This document shows, piece after piece, positions 7,872-16,826 of a DNA stretch of 64,000 nt. The position numbers and the translations under genes were made by a program. The stretch comes from Microcaldota archaeon (GTDB taxonomy: Archaea; Micrarchaeota; Micrarchaeia; Micrarchaeales; Micrarchaeaceae). Where the stretch lies: assembly GCA_021817565.1 (NCBI GenBank), contig JAKAUP010000007.1, positions 88,497 through 152,496 of the forward strand. Reading direction: 5' to 3'. The notes beneath the pieces were generated by a model. That model was given only the letters and a program-made list of their open reading frames with translations. It had not been told where the DNA came from and did no database searches. How positions within the stretch are numbered: position 1 is the stretch's first letter; the number at the start of each line of letters is the position of its first letter.

Positions 7872-10619
7872 TCACCGATGTGTCCAATATTTCTTGTTTT
7901 TTATGAAGTTTTTTTGTGCCTCTATCAAGTCTGTGTAGAAGAGCGTACTTTCGCTCCTATGCATCTTGAGGGCGCGTGCGGCAGTCTTCGGCCCTATGCC
8001 GTACGTTGCAAGGGCCACAGCAGCCTTACCTCCATAAGCGCTAAAAAGGCGCGCCTCGATCATCATCTCTTTGTATTGCTCCATTTCAGAGCCCTTCAGC
8101 CGTTTCTTATCAAGAAGATGCGATACAATGTTTTTATACTCCTCTGTATACATGCACACCATCCTACTTGCACAGCTTGGGCATTCTATGCGATCAAGAT
8201 CCCCTACCTCAGATATCTTTCTCTGAAAATATACCCCACAATAAGTGCAGAGCAGTCTAATCTTTTTCGAAGCGGTAAACTCAACGAAAGAGTTAAGGAG
8301 TGATTCGCTGGGTCTGATAGGCATTATGAGTTCTTTTGTATGATAATCAGAGTTAATGATCATATCGGAAATAGGGGAAAGGTTCTGCAAGGCCACAGTT
8401 TCCAATGCCTTTTCGCCATTTTGTATCTGCCTAAAAAAATCTACTACAGAACCATAGTCAAAATAATTCTCTTTTATCTCCCTATAAGTCTCCTCCCAGA
8501 GGGGTGTCCCTTCGAATATCTTTATTATCTTCCTGGCAGTGTTCTTAGAAAGCGTCGCGTCCCTTTCCACAATACCTAGACGTTTGGCTATTTCAACAAA
8601 CTTATATTCAAAAAGGCTTGTGCCTTTAATGACTTTTTCGGCCAGTTTTTCTATGCTTGCCTGTGACATCCCACTTAATACGCGTTCAATTTTCGCTTTG
8701 CCTGCCGCTATATATACGAGATAAGGAGAAGCCTTCGTATTAATGCTTGTCCCGGACGACTCGCTTATCAAAAGGCCGAGCAGCTTTGCCAAGAACTCGT
8801 TCCCCCTGGTGCCAAGGAAGGTATACAGTATCGTGTGCCCCTCCAACTCCTCTATAAAAACAGTTTCCTTTTTGATGGTGAAGTATTCAGACTGTTTTTT
8901 TATAAGCGACCGTATCTCTTCAGGAAATCCTGTCTTTCCGTCAAGCAGTTTCAGGACGCCCTGCGCAACGCTGAAGTTTACCGGTATATCCTCTCCATAC
9001 CAGTCAGGCACAGCAGCAGATATGTCCGTACTGGGTTCCACAGTGATGATGTCCTTCTCAATCTCTATTACTTTCCAAGGAAGTCCCTTTGTTATAAAAA
9101 CAGAAGATTCTGTCACGTTTCCCAAAACAAACTTTTCGTCAAGGTAAGATATGGTTCTTCCATTCGCGATATTTTTTACTCTAAATCTCACGCTGTCCGG
9201 GATTGCGCTCAAGTGTTCATAATAATACCTTCGGCTCTTCCCCGAAGCGGACCAGAGTTCGCCGTCTAAAACAACCATCCGCTGCTTCCTCATAAAATCA
9301 AGGAGGCCGACCAATTTTTTTATGTCGAATTCCCTGTAGATAAAACTCTTCTTGAATAACTCCAGAATTCTATCAGTCCTTGACGGACCATTCTCCATAA
9401 GCATCCCGCAGATCTGATGCACCGCAACGTCCAGGGCGCAGAAGTTTGGGGCAAAGCTTTCAAGCTCGCCATTTTTGGCGTTTTCCAAAACGGATAAAGA
9501 TTCGAGGTAGTCTATCTCGTTCAATGCGATGATCGAACCCCTAGAAACCCTCTTTATCGAATGGCCACTTCTTCCCATGCGTTGCAGCAGGCGCAGTGCC
9601 TGTTTTGGCGAACCGTATTGCACCACAAAATCCACATTGCCTATATCTATCCCAAGCTCAAGCGAGCTTGTTGATACTATTGCCTTCCTTTTGCCATCCT
9701 TGAACAACCGCTCGAGCTCTTCCCTTTCCTCTTTATCGAGAGAACCGTGATGGACACCCACTCCGCCCAAATGCTCCAGGCTATCAAGATATACCAGCCT
9801 GCTCCCTAGCGCCTCAACTACCTGCCGCGTGTTCCCGAAAACTATGCACGATTTCGACTTTTTTATATGTTCGGCAATCGCATATATCCTCGAAGAAGAG
9901 GCGCGGTCAAGTCCGAAGAAATCCTCAAAATCTTCGTTTCTCTGATGCGCTTTTGCCGGTAGCTCTATATCTATCTCAGGCACCCTTGTCGTATCCACCC
10001 GTACAATCCTGCACTTCCTTTCGCCGCAAAGGAAATGGGCTACGGTATCATCGTCCCTCACAGTGGCGCTTATCCCTACACGCTGGAAGCTACCAGCACG
10101 TTCCTCAAGCCTTTCCAGCGCAACAGAGAGCTGCGCTCCACGCTTGCTATAATAAAGTTCATGTATCTCGTCCACTACCACAACCTTGATGTTTTTGAGA
10201 TACCTTCCCATGTATTTTGTCGGAAGCATGCCTTGGAGCGTTTCAGGGGTTGTTATGAGTATGTCCGGGGGGCTACGTATCTGTCTTGCCCTTTCAGACT
10301 GCTTTGTATCTCCGTGCCTTACGCCAACGCTTATTCCGGCTTCAGAACAGATCTCTTGAAACCGCCCAAACATATCCCGGTTAAGTGCGCGAAGCGGCGT
10401 AATATAAAGGACCGATACTGGAGACCATTTTTCCCCTTCCAGTCTTTTTATAATCGGAAGCATTGCGGCTTCAGTCTTACCTGTTCCGGTTCCTGATATG
10501 ACGAGGCAGTTTTCCCCGCTTTGTATGCATTCAAACGCGGCCTCCTGTATCTCCGTGAATCCTCCGTACTTAAGCGCATGGCGTTTGTATACATCAGTAA
10601 TTAGATCACCACCGCGCAT
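7872..10619 (-). CDS. lhr: Lhr-family superfamily 2 helicase
   Basis: 915-residue DEAD/DEAH-type 3'-to-5' helicase of the archaeal Lhr group, implicated in replication-fork and repair processing. Walker A is SGTGTGKTEAA (about residue 41), Walker B is VVVDEIHEL, motif III is VGISAT, and motifs V-VI are STSSLELGIDIG and QRMGRSGH. A C-terminal CxxC...CxxC zinc ribbon (CTYC, CPSC) and a helix-hairpin-helix-like GIGPKTAARAL near the end are additions typical of some family members. It overlaps the upstream surface-protein gene by 14 nt, so both are on one message although their roles look unrelated. Confidence 0.92.
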   Translation of the reverse strand: MRGGDLITDVYKRHALKYGGFTEIQEAAFECIQSGENCLVISGTGTGKTEAAMLPIIKRLEGEKWSPVSVLYITPLRALNRDMFGRFQEICSEAGISVGVRHGDTKQSERARQIRSPPDILITTPETLQGMLPTKYMGRYLKNIKVVVVDEIHELYYSKRGAQLSVALERLEERAGSFQRVGISATVRDDDTVAHFLCGERKCRIVRVDTTRVPEIDIELPAKAHQRNEDFEDFFGLDRASSSRIYAIAEHIKKSKSCIVFGNTRQVVEALGSRLVYLDSLEHLGGVGVHHGSLDKEEREELERLFKDGKRKAIVSTSSLELGIDIGNVDFVVQYGSPKQALRLLQRMGRSGHSIKRVSRGSIIALNEIDYLESLSVLENAKNGELESFAPNFCALDVAVHQICGMLMENGPSRTDRILELFKKSFIYREFDIKKLVGLLDFMRKQRMVVLDGELWSASGKSRRYYYEHLSAIPDSVRFRVKNIANGRTISYLDEKFVLGNVTESSVFITKGLPWKVIEIEKDIITVEPSTDISAAVPDWYGEDIPVNFSVAQGVLKLLDGKTGFPEEIRSLIKKQSEYFTIKKETVFIEELEGHTILYTFLGTRGNEFLAKLLGLLISESSGTSINTKASPYLVYIAAGKAKIERVLSGMSQASIEKLAEKVIKGTSLFEYKFVEIAKRLGIVERDATLSKNTARKIIKIFEGTPLWEETYREIKENYFDYGSVVDFFRQIQNGEKALETVALQNLSPISDMIINSDYHTKELIMPIRPSESLLNSFVEFTASKKIRLLCTYCGVYFQRKISEVGDLDRIECPSCASRMVCMYTEEYKNIVSHLLDKKRLKGSEMEQYKEMMIEARLFSAYGGKAAVALATYGIGPKTAARALKMHRSESTLFYTDLIEAQKNFIKNKKYWTHR

Positions 10620-12567
10620 GTTTTAAAGTAAGATACGCCACCAATGCAACAGCACAAGCGACAATAAAAAATAAAACCCAAGATTCCCCATACTGAAATA
10701 CCACCCTTCCGCCAGTGCCATACGCCGTGGCAAAACCTATGGACTCGTTTCTATAAATGGCAATACCCTTTGCCTCCCCATAAATTACGTTGTTGATGGC
10801 AAGCGTTCCGTTTTTCCCTGTGTAGGACCTAAACGAAGTTTCATTCACAAAGTTTAGTTCTACTGTAGAATTGACAGGATACCCATAAAAATTAGAGGTT
10901 TTTACTGACACTTGATACAAAGGCAGCGTAATGTTAACCTCTCCCGAAGAGGAAACGTTGAAGGATATGTTCTCTGGAATCCAGTAACCCAAGAAATCAA
11001 CTCCCTCCAACGTGTTATTGCCCAAAAAGAGGTATTTTGCGTCTGTGTAACTCCTATTATCTATGAGTGCTGTAATATCGGAGGCGTTTACCGTCTTTCC
11101 ATTCTCATTCAAAAATTTCAAAGTGACATACGTGGCAGGCCGGAATTCTGCAGTAATATTATAGCTTCTGTTCATAATAAGATCGCCCTGCATGTAAGCG
11201 TAACCATTGCTCCAGCGATAAAATCCAGTGATGCTGTTTCTGGAGTTCGTGATGTTTGTAAAATTGATTCCGAAGCGCGCGACGGTCCCGTTAGCATACC
11301 AACCACCTCCATAAACCTGCCCATAACGCGAAGTGAGGCTAAGCAGGTACTCCTTCTTCCACAAAGCGGAGAGAACCAAGCTCTCATTCACAAGAACATA
11401 GTTTCCGTTCAAATCGGATCCAGAGCCAGCCCAACCTTCAAACACATACCTGCTTCCCTTGCTCATGTAAATCGTCGCGTTATTGACTGATATGTGGGCA
11501 ATACTGCCTTTGTCGTACCAACCAGATCCAGATGCTGCTCCAAAATCTGTGCTTAAGTTAAGAAAATACTGGATCTGCCACACTGCTCTTTCATTTACAT
11601 CGCCGTACATGCTTATGTTCGCCGAACTGGCATTACCTGTATAAGATCCGATTCCGCTCCCGTCCCATCCCTCAAAGACGGCTCTTGCACCATTCGATAT
11701 ATTTACTACGGAAGGCTCGGATATCCCAACCCTGCTTCCAAACGTGTACTCTGTCACGCTACTATTCCCAAAAGCCGAGCTCAGATTCAGTTCATACCCG
11801 CTATCCCACAAGTATGTGCCGTTCACCGGTCTGTTTATTCCTGAACCGACAATAAAATAGTCAGATACGTTTCTTACTTCGGCGACTCCATAATCATTGA
11901 TCTCGCTATGGCTGCTGTTTACACCATACCCAACGTACGAATATGCTGCAGGCACATGCACCATCCGTCCGCCAACTACTACAGAAAAATTCTTCATCTT
12001 TACGGGCGACATAAAGGTACTGTTATTTGTCGCGTTTGCATACTCGCCAACTGAGTAAGGTGGTTGTGGCCCCGAAGTCCCGCTGCCTACGTCAGCACTG
12101 CCAAACTTTTTGCCATTTATGTAAAAATCCCATACTCCGCCATCATAAACCGCGGAGTAGTTGTTGAAAGTGTTGTTATTGCCCAAGCTCGCGTTGCTGA
12201 ACGTCCCATAAAAGCTGTTTTCGGCACTGGTATTGTAAAAGTACTCAAAGAACGCGTAAGGGGTATTTGCGTTCATATAAACCTGTGATGAGCATGCGTT
12301 AACTGTACAGTCGTTCGGATAGTATCCGGTCTGAGACTGTACCGCATAGCCCACTTGTATAAAGGCGCCATTCTCGAGCGTTTCACCAACCCAGAAAGCC
12401 ATAGAGCCATTTGTTATGTGCTGCGCTAAAGTCTGTATCTGTACAGAGATACCGGTGTTTTGGTACTGGGAAGAGTTCGCGATTACACCGCTCTGGAACC
12501 AATACTGTGAATATGTGGCATGCAGAAGTAGCGTAAAGGCCAAAAACAGAAGCAACGCGGTTCTCAT
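10606..12567 (-). CDS. secreted, membrane-anchored surface protein with InlB-like repeats
   Basis: A 653-residue exported protein. It has a signal peptide (about 1-20), a first domain (about 22-240) with a lectin-like beta-sandwich look, and then three tandem repeats marked by FEGWDGSG, FEGWAGSG and GWY-x-KG/NG (about 260-500) resembling divergent InlB B-repeats. A further Ig/carboxypeptidase-regulatory-like part follows, then one C-terminal membrane helix with a short basic tail. N-x-S/T sequons are very frequent, suggesting N-glycosylation. The role is likely in the cell envelope or in contact with a host cell; that is inference. It overlaps lhr by 14 nt. Confidence 0.8.
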   Translation of the reverse strand: MRTALLLFLAFTLLLHATYSQYWFQSGVIANSSQYQNTGISVQIQTLAQHITNGSMAFWVGETLENGAFIQVGYAVQSQTGYYPNDCTVNACSSQVYMNANTPYAFFEYFYNTSAENSFYGTFSNASLGNNNTFNNYSAVYDGGVWDFYINGKKFGSADVGSGTSGPQPPYSVGEYANATNNSTFMSPVKMKNFSVVVGGRMVHVPAAYSYVGYGVNSSHSEINDYGVAEVRNVSDYFIVGSGINRPVNGTYLWDSGYELNLSSAFGNSSVTEYTFGSRVGISEPSVVNISNGARAVFEGWDGSGIGSYTGNASSANISMYGDVNERAVWQIQYFLNLSTDFGAASGSGWYDKGSIAHISVNNATIYMSKGSRYVFEGWAGSGSDLNGNYVLVNESLVLSALWKKEYLLSLTSRYGQVYGGGWYANGTVARFGINFTNITNSRNSITGFYRWSNGYAYMQGDLIMNRSYNITAEFRPATYVTLKFLNENGKTVNASDITALIDNRSYTDAKYLFLGNNTLEGVDFLGYWIPENISFNVSSSGEVNITLPLYQVSVKTSNFYGYPVNSTVELNFVNETSFRSYTGKNGTLAINNVIYGEAKGIAIYRNESIGFATAYGTGGRVVFQYGESWVLFFIVACAVALVAYLTLKHARW

Positions 12568-12604
12568 AGCAACAGTAAATATACGTAAAAAGGATTAAAG
12601 TAGT

Positions 12605-13393
12605 TTACACCCTCACATAAGGGAGCCCTATCTTTTCAAGCTCTTCTATCGCCCCATTCCTTTCGGGGCTTTTTAGGCTCTTCCACTCTATAAAAGCAAC
12701 TGAAGGCTGAACGTCGGATTTGGATGCCGCTTCATGAATCATCTCCAGCCTGGGTACATTGTACTTCGACATCATGTGCGAAAACGCCACATTCTGTTCT
12801 ATCGCCAATCCGGTAAATTTGGTAGGATAGTGCCCCCCGCCAATCCCTAGGGCGACCTGTTTTGGTTGAATCCGCACATCGAACATATCAAAAGCCGCAC
12901 GCGCCAGAGCCCCACACATCCTATCTATCAAATTCTCATCCACAGTCCCTCCAACTTCCATAAAGAACGAAGGTGTCCTTATTGTGGGCCCATGGTGTGT
13001 TGCCTCATAAGTCACATCAACCCCCGCAAGCCTGTTCTTATTAAGCATATGGAGCGCAGTGAGCATTCTTCCCGGAGAGGCGAAGCCCAGCTCATGAGGT
13101 CTCCCGCCTATACTGTTGTCTCCAGACCAGTTTCCTTCAGGATGCACAGTCATGGCAGGAACATTTGCGGTGCTGTAATGCGAGTAAAGGAATACAAAAC
13201 AATCTGTTTTTGTGGCAGAATCCAGAAAGTCGGCATCCATTGAGGGAACATTTATCTCAGCAAGTTCCTTTTCTCCGGATTTGAAAATGCGCAAACCATT
13301 CACCTCGTCAAAATAGGCGAACCCGAATTGTTCCTTCAAAATATCCGCGATGCGCATCGAGGTCTTATTCGCTTTGGAATAAACAAGAATCAT
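12605..13393 (-). CDS. dtdA: D-aminoacyl-tRNA deacylase, archaeal/plant type (DTD2)
   Basis: Removes D-amino acids mischarged onto tRNA. The 262-residue protein carries the family hallmarks: a central segment of conserved His and Gly residues with TYEATHHGPT (about residue 130), VEVGGT-like FFMEVGGT, and ALGIGGGHYPTKFT (about 187). The GHYAP/GGGHY region binds metal in relatives. Length matches archaeal homologues. A gap with a mobile-element remnant separates it from thyA. Confidence 0.93.
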   Translation of the reverse strand: MILVYSKANKTSMRIADILKEQFGFAYFDEVNGLRIFKSGEKELAEINVPSMDADFLDSATKTDCFVFLYSHYSTANVPAMTVHPEGNWSGDNSIGGRPHELGFASPGRMLTALHMLNKNRLAGVDVTYEATHHGPTIRTPSFFMEVGGTVDENLIDRMCGALARAAFDMFDVRIQPKQVALGIGGGHYPTKFTGLAIEQNVAFSHMMSKYNVPRLEMIHEAASKSDVQPSVAFIEWKSLKSPERNGAIEELEKIGLPYVRV

Positions 13394-13426
13394 CGTGACA
13401 CCCTCTTCTAATTAAAGGTTATGTAC

Positions 13427-13522
13427 TTACCACGCGTTTGCGGGCCTGTCAGCATCGTCTTTCGCCATCTGCCTTTTGAGGTCAGAGTATATCCTTAACT
13501 TGTAGGCACGCATTGCTTCCAT
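13427..13522 (-). pseudogene. remnant of an IS605-type TnpB N-terminus
   Basis: A 31-codon frame encodes a product starting MEAMRAYKLRIYSDLKRQM. This resembles the conserved opening of TnpB/OrfB proteins (a basic strand of the type AYKFRIYP followed by KRQ). The rest of the about 400-residue protein is missing and the frame stops at once. A TATA-like GGGTATATAATAATG lies 25-45 nt upstream on the same strand, with a hairpin beyond it, as expected for the left end of such an element. A coincidental short ORF upstream of dtdA cannot be excluded. Confidence 0.4.
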
Positions 13523-13570
13523 ATTTCATGTTTTGTTTTGCATTATTATATACCCTTTTGCATGCCTCTA

Positions 13571-13660
13571 TTCCTATCTGAAGGATAGGGGAATGAGGGC
13601 GTGATGGATTTTTATCAACCTGCGCGGCCTTGCTCTTTTAGTCACTCTGGGAGCAAAGCC
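13571..13660. repeat. two hairpins beside the TnpB remnant
   Basis: CCTATC (13573-13578) pairs with GATAGG (13584-13589), followed by GGGAATGAGG. This is similar in style to the subterminal hairpins of IS200/IS605 elements. A second hairpin pairs GGC and TTGCTC (13626-13635) with GAGCAA and GCC (13651-13660). Together with the coding remnant they suggest a decayed insertion filling the dtdA-thyA gap. The remaining bases, 13661-13755, hold AT-rich promoter sequence for thyA (TTAAATATAA near 13675). Confidence 0.4.
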
Positions 13661-13758
13661 CTATGAAAAAACCGTTAAATATAATTTTGTAATCTTTCTT
13701 TATAAAGAAGTAATATATATCTCAAGATTCTAACCGCTTTAAAGTTTTAGGGGGTTTG

Positions 13759-14721
13759 ATGGTAAACGCATTTAGGAAAGAGGGTGTAGCCGCCTCCACG
13801 AACAAGGCCTTGCTGAGGAAAGAATTGAATGCGGACGAAGCGTATCTTGGAATCGTGAACAGGGTACTGAAAGAGGGTGAATGGAAGGAGAACAGGACAG
13901 GCATGCGTGCGCTTGCCATAGTGGGTGCGACATTCGAACATGACATGGAGAACGGGTTCCCCATGCTTACTACGAAGAAGATGGGGCTGCAGAGTGTGGC
14001 CGCTGAGCTCGAATTCTTCATAAAGGGCATAACCGATAAGAAATGGTTGCAGGACCGCAAATGCACTATATGGGACGAATGGGCCAATCCGAAAAAATCG
14101 CCATATGGACATGACGATGAATCTAAGGCGCGCATGAGGGCGGAGCGCGATCTCGGGCCTATATACGGCTGGCAGTGGAGGCACTTTGGCGCCACGTACG
14201 AAAACTATGACACAGATTACACTGGCAAAGGCTTTGATCAGTTGGCTGTCGCAATAGAGACGCTCAAGAAGGCCCCAAACGACAGAAGGCAAGTGGTGTC
14301 AGCCTGGAATCCAACGCAGCTGGGGCAGATGGCTCTCCCGCCATGCCATTTGGGATTCCACATAACAATAATAGACAACAGACTCAATTTGACGTGGAAC
14401 CAGAGATCTGTGGACACGATGCTGGGCCTGCCATACAACATAGCCAGCTATGCGTTGCTCCTTCATCTTCTCACTAAGGAGATAGGCAAGGAAGTGGAAG
14501 GCCTAAAGGAGGGGAAGCTTGTGGGGTTCCTCAGCGACGTCCACATATATGAGAATCATATGGAAGGAGTCATGGAACAGATATCTAGGAACCCGAGAAA
14601 ATATCCAGTTCCAAAGATTCGGACCGACGAATTCGGGAGCATATTCGAATGGAAATACACAGACACTAAAAAAGAGGCGTATGAAAGCTATCCAAAGATA
14701 AATTTCCCGATAGCGGTGTGA
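13759..14721 (+). CDS. thyA: thymidylate synthase (ThyA type)
   Basis: Makes dTMP from dUMP with methylene-tetrahydrofolate. About 320 residues; ATG at 13759 is preferred over the TTG one codon earlier. Motifs: ENRTGMRALAIVGA near the N-terminus, the active-site cysteine in ALPPCHLGFH, and the nucleotide-binding NQRSVDTMLGLPYNIASY and DVHIYENH segments. The partner dihydrofolate reductase gene follows directly (stop and GTG overlap), giving a compact thymidylate-cycle operon. ThyA is less common in archaea than ThyX, so acquisition from bacteria is plausible (inference). Confidence 0.96.
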   Translation: MVNAFRKEGVAASTNKALLRKELNADEAYLGIVNRVLKEGEWKENRTGMRALAIVGATFEHDMENGFPMLTTKKMGLQSVAAELEFFIKGITDKKWLQDRKCTIWDEWANPKKSPYGHDDESKARMRAERDLGPIYGWQWRHFGATYENYDTDYTGKGFDQLAVAIETLKKAPNDRRQVVSAWNPTQLGQMALPPCHLGFHITIIDNRLNLTWNQRSVDTMLGLPYNIASYALLLHLLTKEIGKEVEGLKEGKLVGFLSDVHIYENHMEGVMEQISRNPRKYPVPKIRTDEFGSIFEWKYTDTKKEAYESYPKINFPIAV

Positions 14722-14723
14722 GA

Positions 14724-15203
14724 ATGCCAATAAACATAATAGTCGCTATGACGCGTGATGGCGTCATAGGCGATAAAGGTACTATCCCGTGGCACATACG
14801 CGAGGAGTCGGAGCACTTCAAGGCGCTGACAACTGGAAATGCAGTTATAATGGGCAAAAACACATGGCTTTCTATACCGGAGGAATTCCGGCCTCTTCCA
14901 AGCAGGATGAACATAATCGTAAGCTCATCATTGGACAGACACAATGGCGCGATTGTCTGCAAAAACATCGAAGAGGCAGTAGAGAGGGCCGAAAACTACG
15001 GGAAGGGCGAAACCTTTTGCATTGGTGGTGCCAAGCTTTACGAGGCGATGCTGCCTTTTACGGAGATACTGCACATATCATGGATAAAAGGCGATTATAT
15101 CGGAAACGTCCGCTTCCCATACGTCGATTTCTCAAAATGGGAGATGAAAGGAATGAAGGAACATAATGAATTTAAGTATGGGCAATACATTAGGAAAGGC
15201 TGA
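14724..15203 (+). CDS. folA: dihydrofolate reductase
   Basis: Regenerates tetrahydrofolate from the dihydrofolate produced by ThyA. 159 residues from ATG 14724 (GGTG ribosome binding site at 14715-14718); GTG 14718 is the alternative. It has INIIVAMTRDGVIG, the GTIPWHIREE segment with the WxI/L-E/D active-site pattern, the NADPH-binding IMGKNTW and IVSSS, and ETFCIGGAKLYEAML. It is coupled to thyA. Length is that of bacterial chromosomal DHFR. Confidence 0.95.
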   Translation: MPINIIVAMTRDGVIGDKGTIPWHIREESEHFKALTTGNAVIMGKNTWLSIPEEFRPLPSRMNIIVSSSLDRHNGAIVCKNIEEAVERAENYGKGETFCIGGAKLYEAMLPFTEILHISWIKGDYIGNVRFPYVDFSKWEMKGMKEHNEFKYGQYIRKG

Positions 15204-15529
15204 GAGGTCTTCAAGGACCAATCGTATACAGTCTGTTGCTATTCACGTGCCGAATTCTGTCCATGAACCAGGATATCATCTTACTCGCTTCAGCTCGAAG
15301 AAACGAATCTATCTCGCTCTCAAAAAGCCTCGTTAAGTTATGTTACTTTCTGATTAGAAGATCCTCTGTCGCACATGCTGCTCACCCATCTCATTCAGAT
15401 GGTCTAAGAACTGATTGCAGTAGGCTGTCAAATCGCATATACACTGGCGCACGAACTTTTGTCACTTTTGGGGCAATTCATTCCGCACAAAAGAATTAAT
15501 ATTATAACTCATAAACCCATAACGATAGG
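15204..15529 (-). pseudogene. folA-nuoA gap with possible decayed minus-strand gene
   Basis: This 326-nt gap has no intact gene. On the minus strand two short frames read like protein: one with CDLTAYCNQFLDHLNEMGE ends at a stop near 15353, and another with RLFESEIDSFLRAEASKMIS follows in a different frame and ends near 15216. They could be pieces of one frameshifted gene, but I cannot name it. The last 35 nt hold the nuoA promoter (TTAATATTATAAC, about 15496-15508), placed for a leaderless transcript. Confidence 0.25.
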
Positions 15530-15886
15530 ATGGCGCTTTACGACTATATGGCTGCGGTTTTTTTTGCCGCATTCGGATTATTTATCGGAAGCATGTTTAT
15601 CCTAACCTCAAAGCTGATAAGTAAGAGGGCAACCACAAATCCAATAAAAGCAGCACCATACGAGAGTGGAGAGCGCAGCGTGGGCCGGTCAAGGGACGTA
15701 GATACAGAATATATGCCATTTTTTATGATCTTTCTTCCGTTCGAGCTCATAAGCGTTCTAATCCTATTGTGGGGCGCAACTGCGACGGCTGTGCCTTACG
15801 CGTCCAGCATAGAGATGCTCGGCTTGGTATCTGTATCAACCGTACTAGCGGTTTTTGGCTATAAGTTAACATCAAATAGAGGTTGA
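15530..15886 (+). CDS. nuoA: NADH-quinone oxidoreductase-like subunit A
   Basis: Small membrane subunit of complex I, 118 residues with three helices. It has the conserved loop PYESGERSVGRSRDVDTEYMPF-type signature (KAAPYESGE then a shortened charged segment) and the FLPFELISVLILLWG helix with its membrane glutamate. It is first of four adjacent genes in order A-B-C-D. The TATA box about 28 nt upstream suggests a leaderless mRNA starting at the ATG. Confidence 0.9.
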   Translation: MALYDYMAAVFFAAFGLFIGSMFILTSKLISKRATTNPIKAAPYESGERSVGRSRDVDTEYMPFFMIFLPFELISVLILLWGATATAVPYASSIEMLGLVSVSTVLAVFGYKLTSNRG

Positions 15887-15890
15887 AAAT

Positions 15891-16508
15891 ATGGTTGACG
15901 CCACGCCTTACACAGAGGAGCAGTTCAAGAACGCGGAGGAGGAGATGAGCTACCTCACGCAAAAATCGCTCGAGAAATCAAACCTTAACGGAAACCTGAT
16001 GTTTGCAAGGACAGCTGACATAGCAAAACTTGTATCAAAGCCGATCAAGGACTGGGCAAGGTCAAACTCACTATGGCCCATGCAGTTCGGTCTTGCCTGC
16101 TGCGCAATAGAACTCATGGCGTTCGGGTCGCCCAGAATAGACGCGGAAAGGAAAAGCTACCTTCTTTTTAGGGCAACTCCTAGGCAATGCGATGTGATGG
16201 TGGTTGCGGGGTGGGTCACAAAGTCAATGGCGCCAAGGGTAAAAAGACTCTACGAACAGATGTCTGAACCAAGGTATGTGGTAGCATTCGGCGAATGCGC
16301 AACTTCCGGCGGCCCGTGGTACGAAAGCTACAACATAATGCAGGGCATAGACCAGATACTCCCAGTCGACGTCTACGCGGTGGGGTGCCCGCCACGCCCG
16401 GAAAACCTGTTCGCAGCACTTATGAAACTTCAAGAAAAGATAAAAGGTAATATAAATGGATACCCAGAGAGAAGCATTAGCGAAAACATTAAGCGAGATG
16501 AGATCTAG
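15891..16508 (+). CDS. nuoB: complex I subunit B (N2 iron-sulfur cluster)
   Basis: 205 residues. The tandem cysteines in FGLACCAIELMA, the cysteine of FGECATSGGPW and that of VGCPPRPE are the four ligands of cluster N2, the terminal electron donor to quinone. The N-terminus carries about 60 extra residues before the conserved core. It starts 4 nt after nuoA, and its 3' end overlaps nuoC by 53 nt. Confidence 0.95.
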   Translation: MVDATPYTEEQFKNAEEEMSYLTQKSLEKSNLNGNLMFARTADIAKLVSKPIKDWARSNSLWPMQFGLACCAIELMAFGSPRIDAERKSYLLFRATPRQCDVMVVAGWVTKSMAPRVKRLYEQMSEPRYVVAFGECATSGGPWYESYNIMQGIDQILPVDVYAVGCPPRPENLFAALMKLQEKIKGNINGYPERSISENIKRDEI

Positions 16509-16824
16509 CGGATTCGAATATCTAAAATTCATCACGGCGGTCGATTATCCGGAGCAGATAAAGGTAATATACATGCTCGCAAACCTCAAGGCTAACAAAT
16601 CCGAGCAAATAGAGGTTGTACTCGAAAAGAAGGATGGGCTATGGATAGATACATGCACAAAGATATTTCCTGCGGCTGACTGGTACGAGCGGGAGCTTTC
16701 TGAGATGTTCGGTATAGAAATAAAAGGCAGAAACGCAAAAAGGCTGCTTCTCGAAAACTGGAATGGCGCAGTATACCCGCTAAGAAAGGAGTTCCAATGG
16801 GGGAAGGAATATAAGAAGGTGTGA
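16456..16824 (+). CDS. nuoC: complex I subunit C (short)
   Basis: 122 residues, clearly shorter than most NuoC proteins (about 180 or more). The conserved core is present: FKFITAVDYP-like YLKFITAVDYPEQI, then the signature WYERELSEMFGIEIKGRNAKRLLLENW. The start inside nuoB by 53 nt is the only ATG that keeps the first strand; a GGTAAT element lies just upstream. The unusual overlap and trimmed N-terminus fit the compact genome. It links the B and D subunits in the peripheral arm. Confidence 0.88.
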   Translation: MDTQREALAKTLSEMRSSGFEYLKFITAVDYPEQIKVIYMLANLKANKSEQIEVVLEKKDGLWIDTCTKIFPAADWYERELSEMFGIEIKGRNAKRLLLENWNGAVYPLRKEFQWGKEYKKV

Positions 16825-16826
16825 AA

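Noticed and set aside
13571..13660. Start of a CRISPR array
   Set aside because: Only two unlike hairpins; no regularly spaced repeats anywhere in the window.
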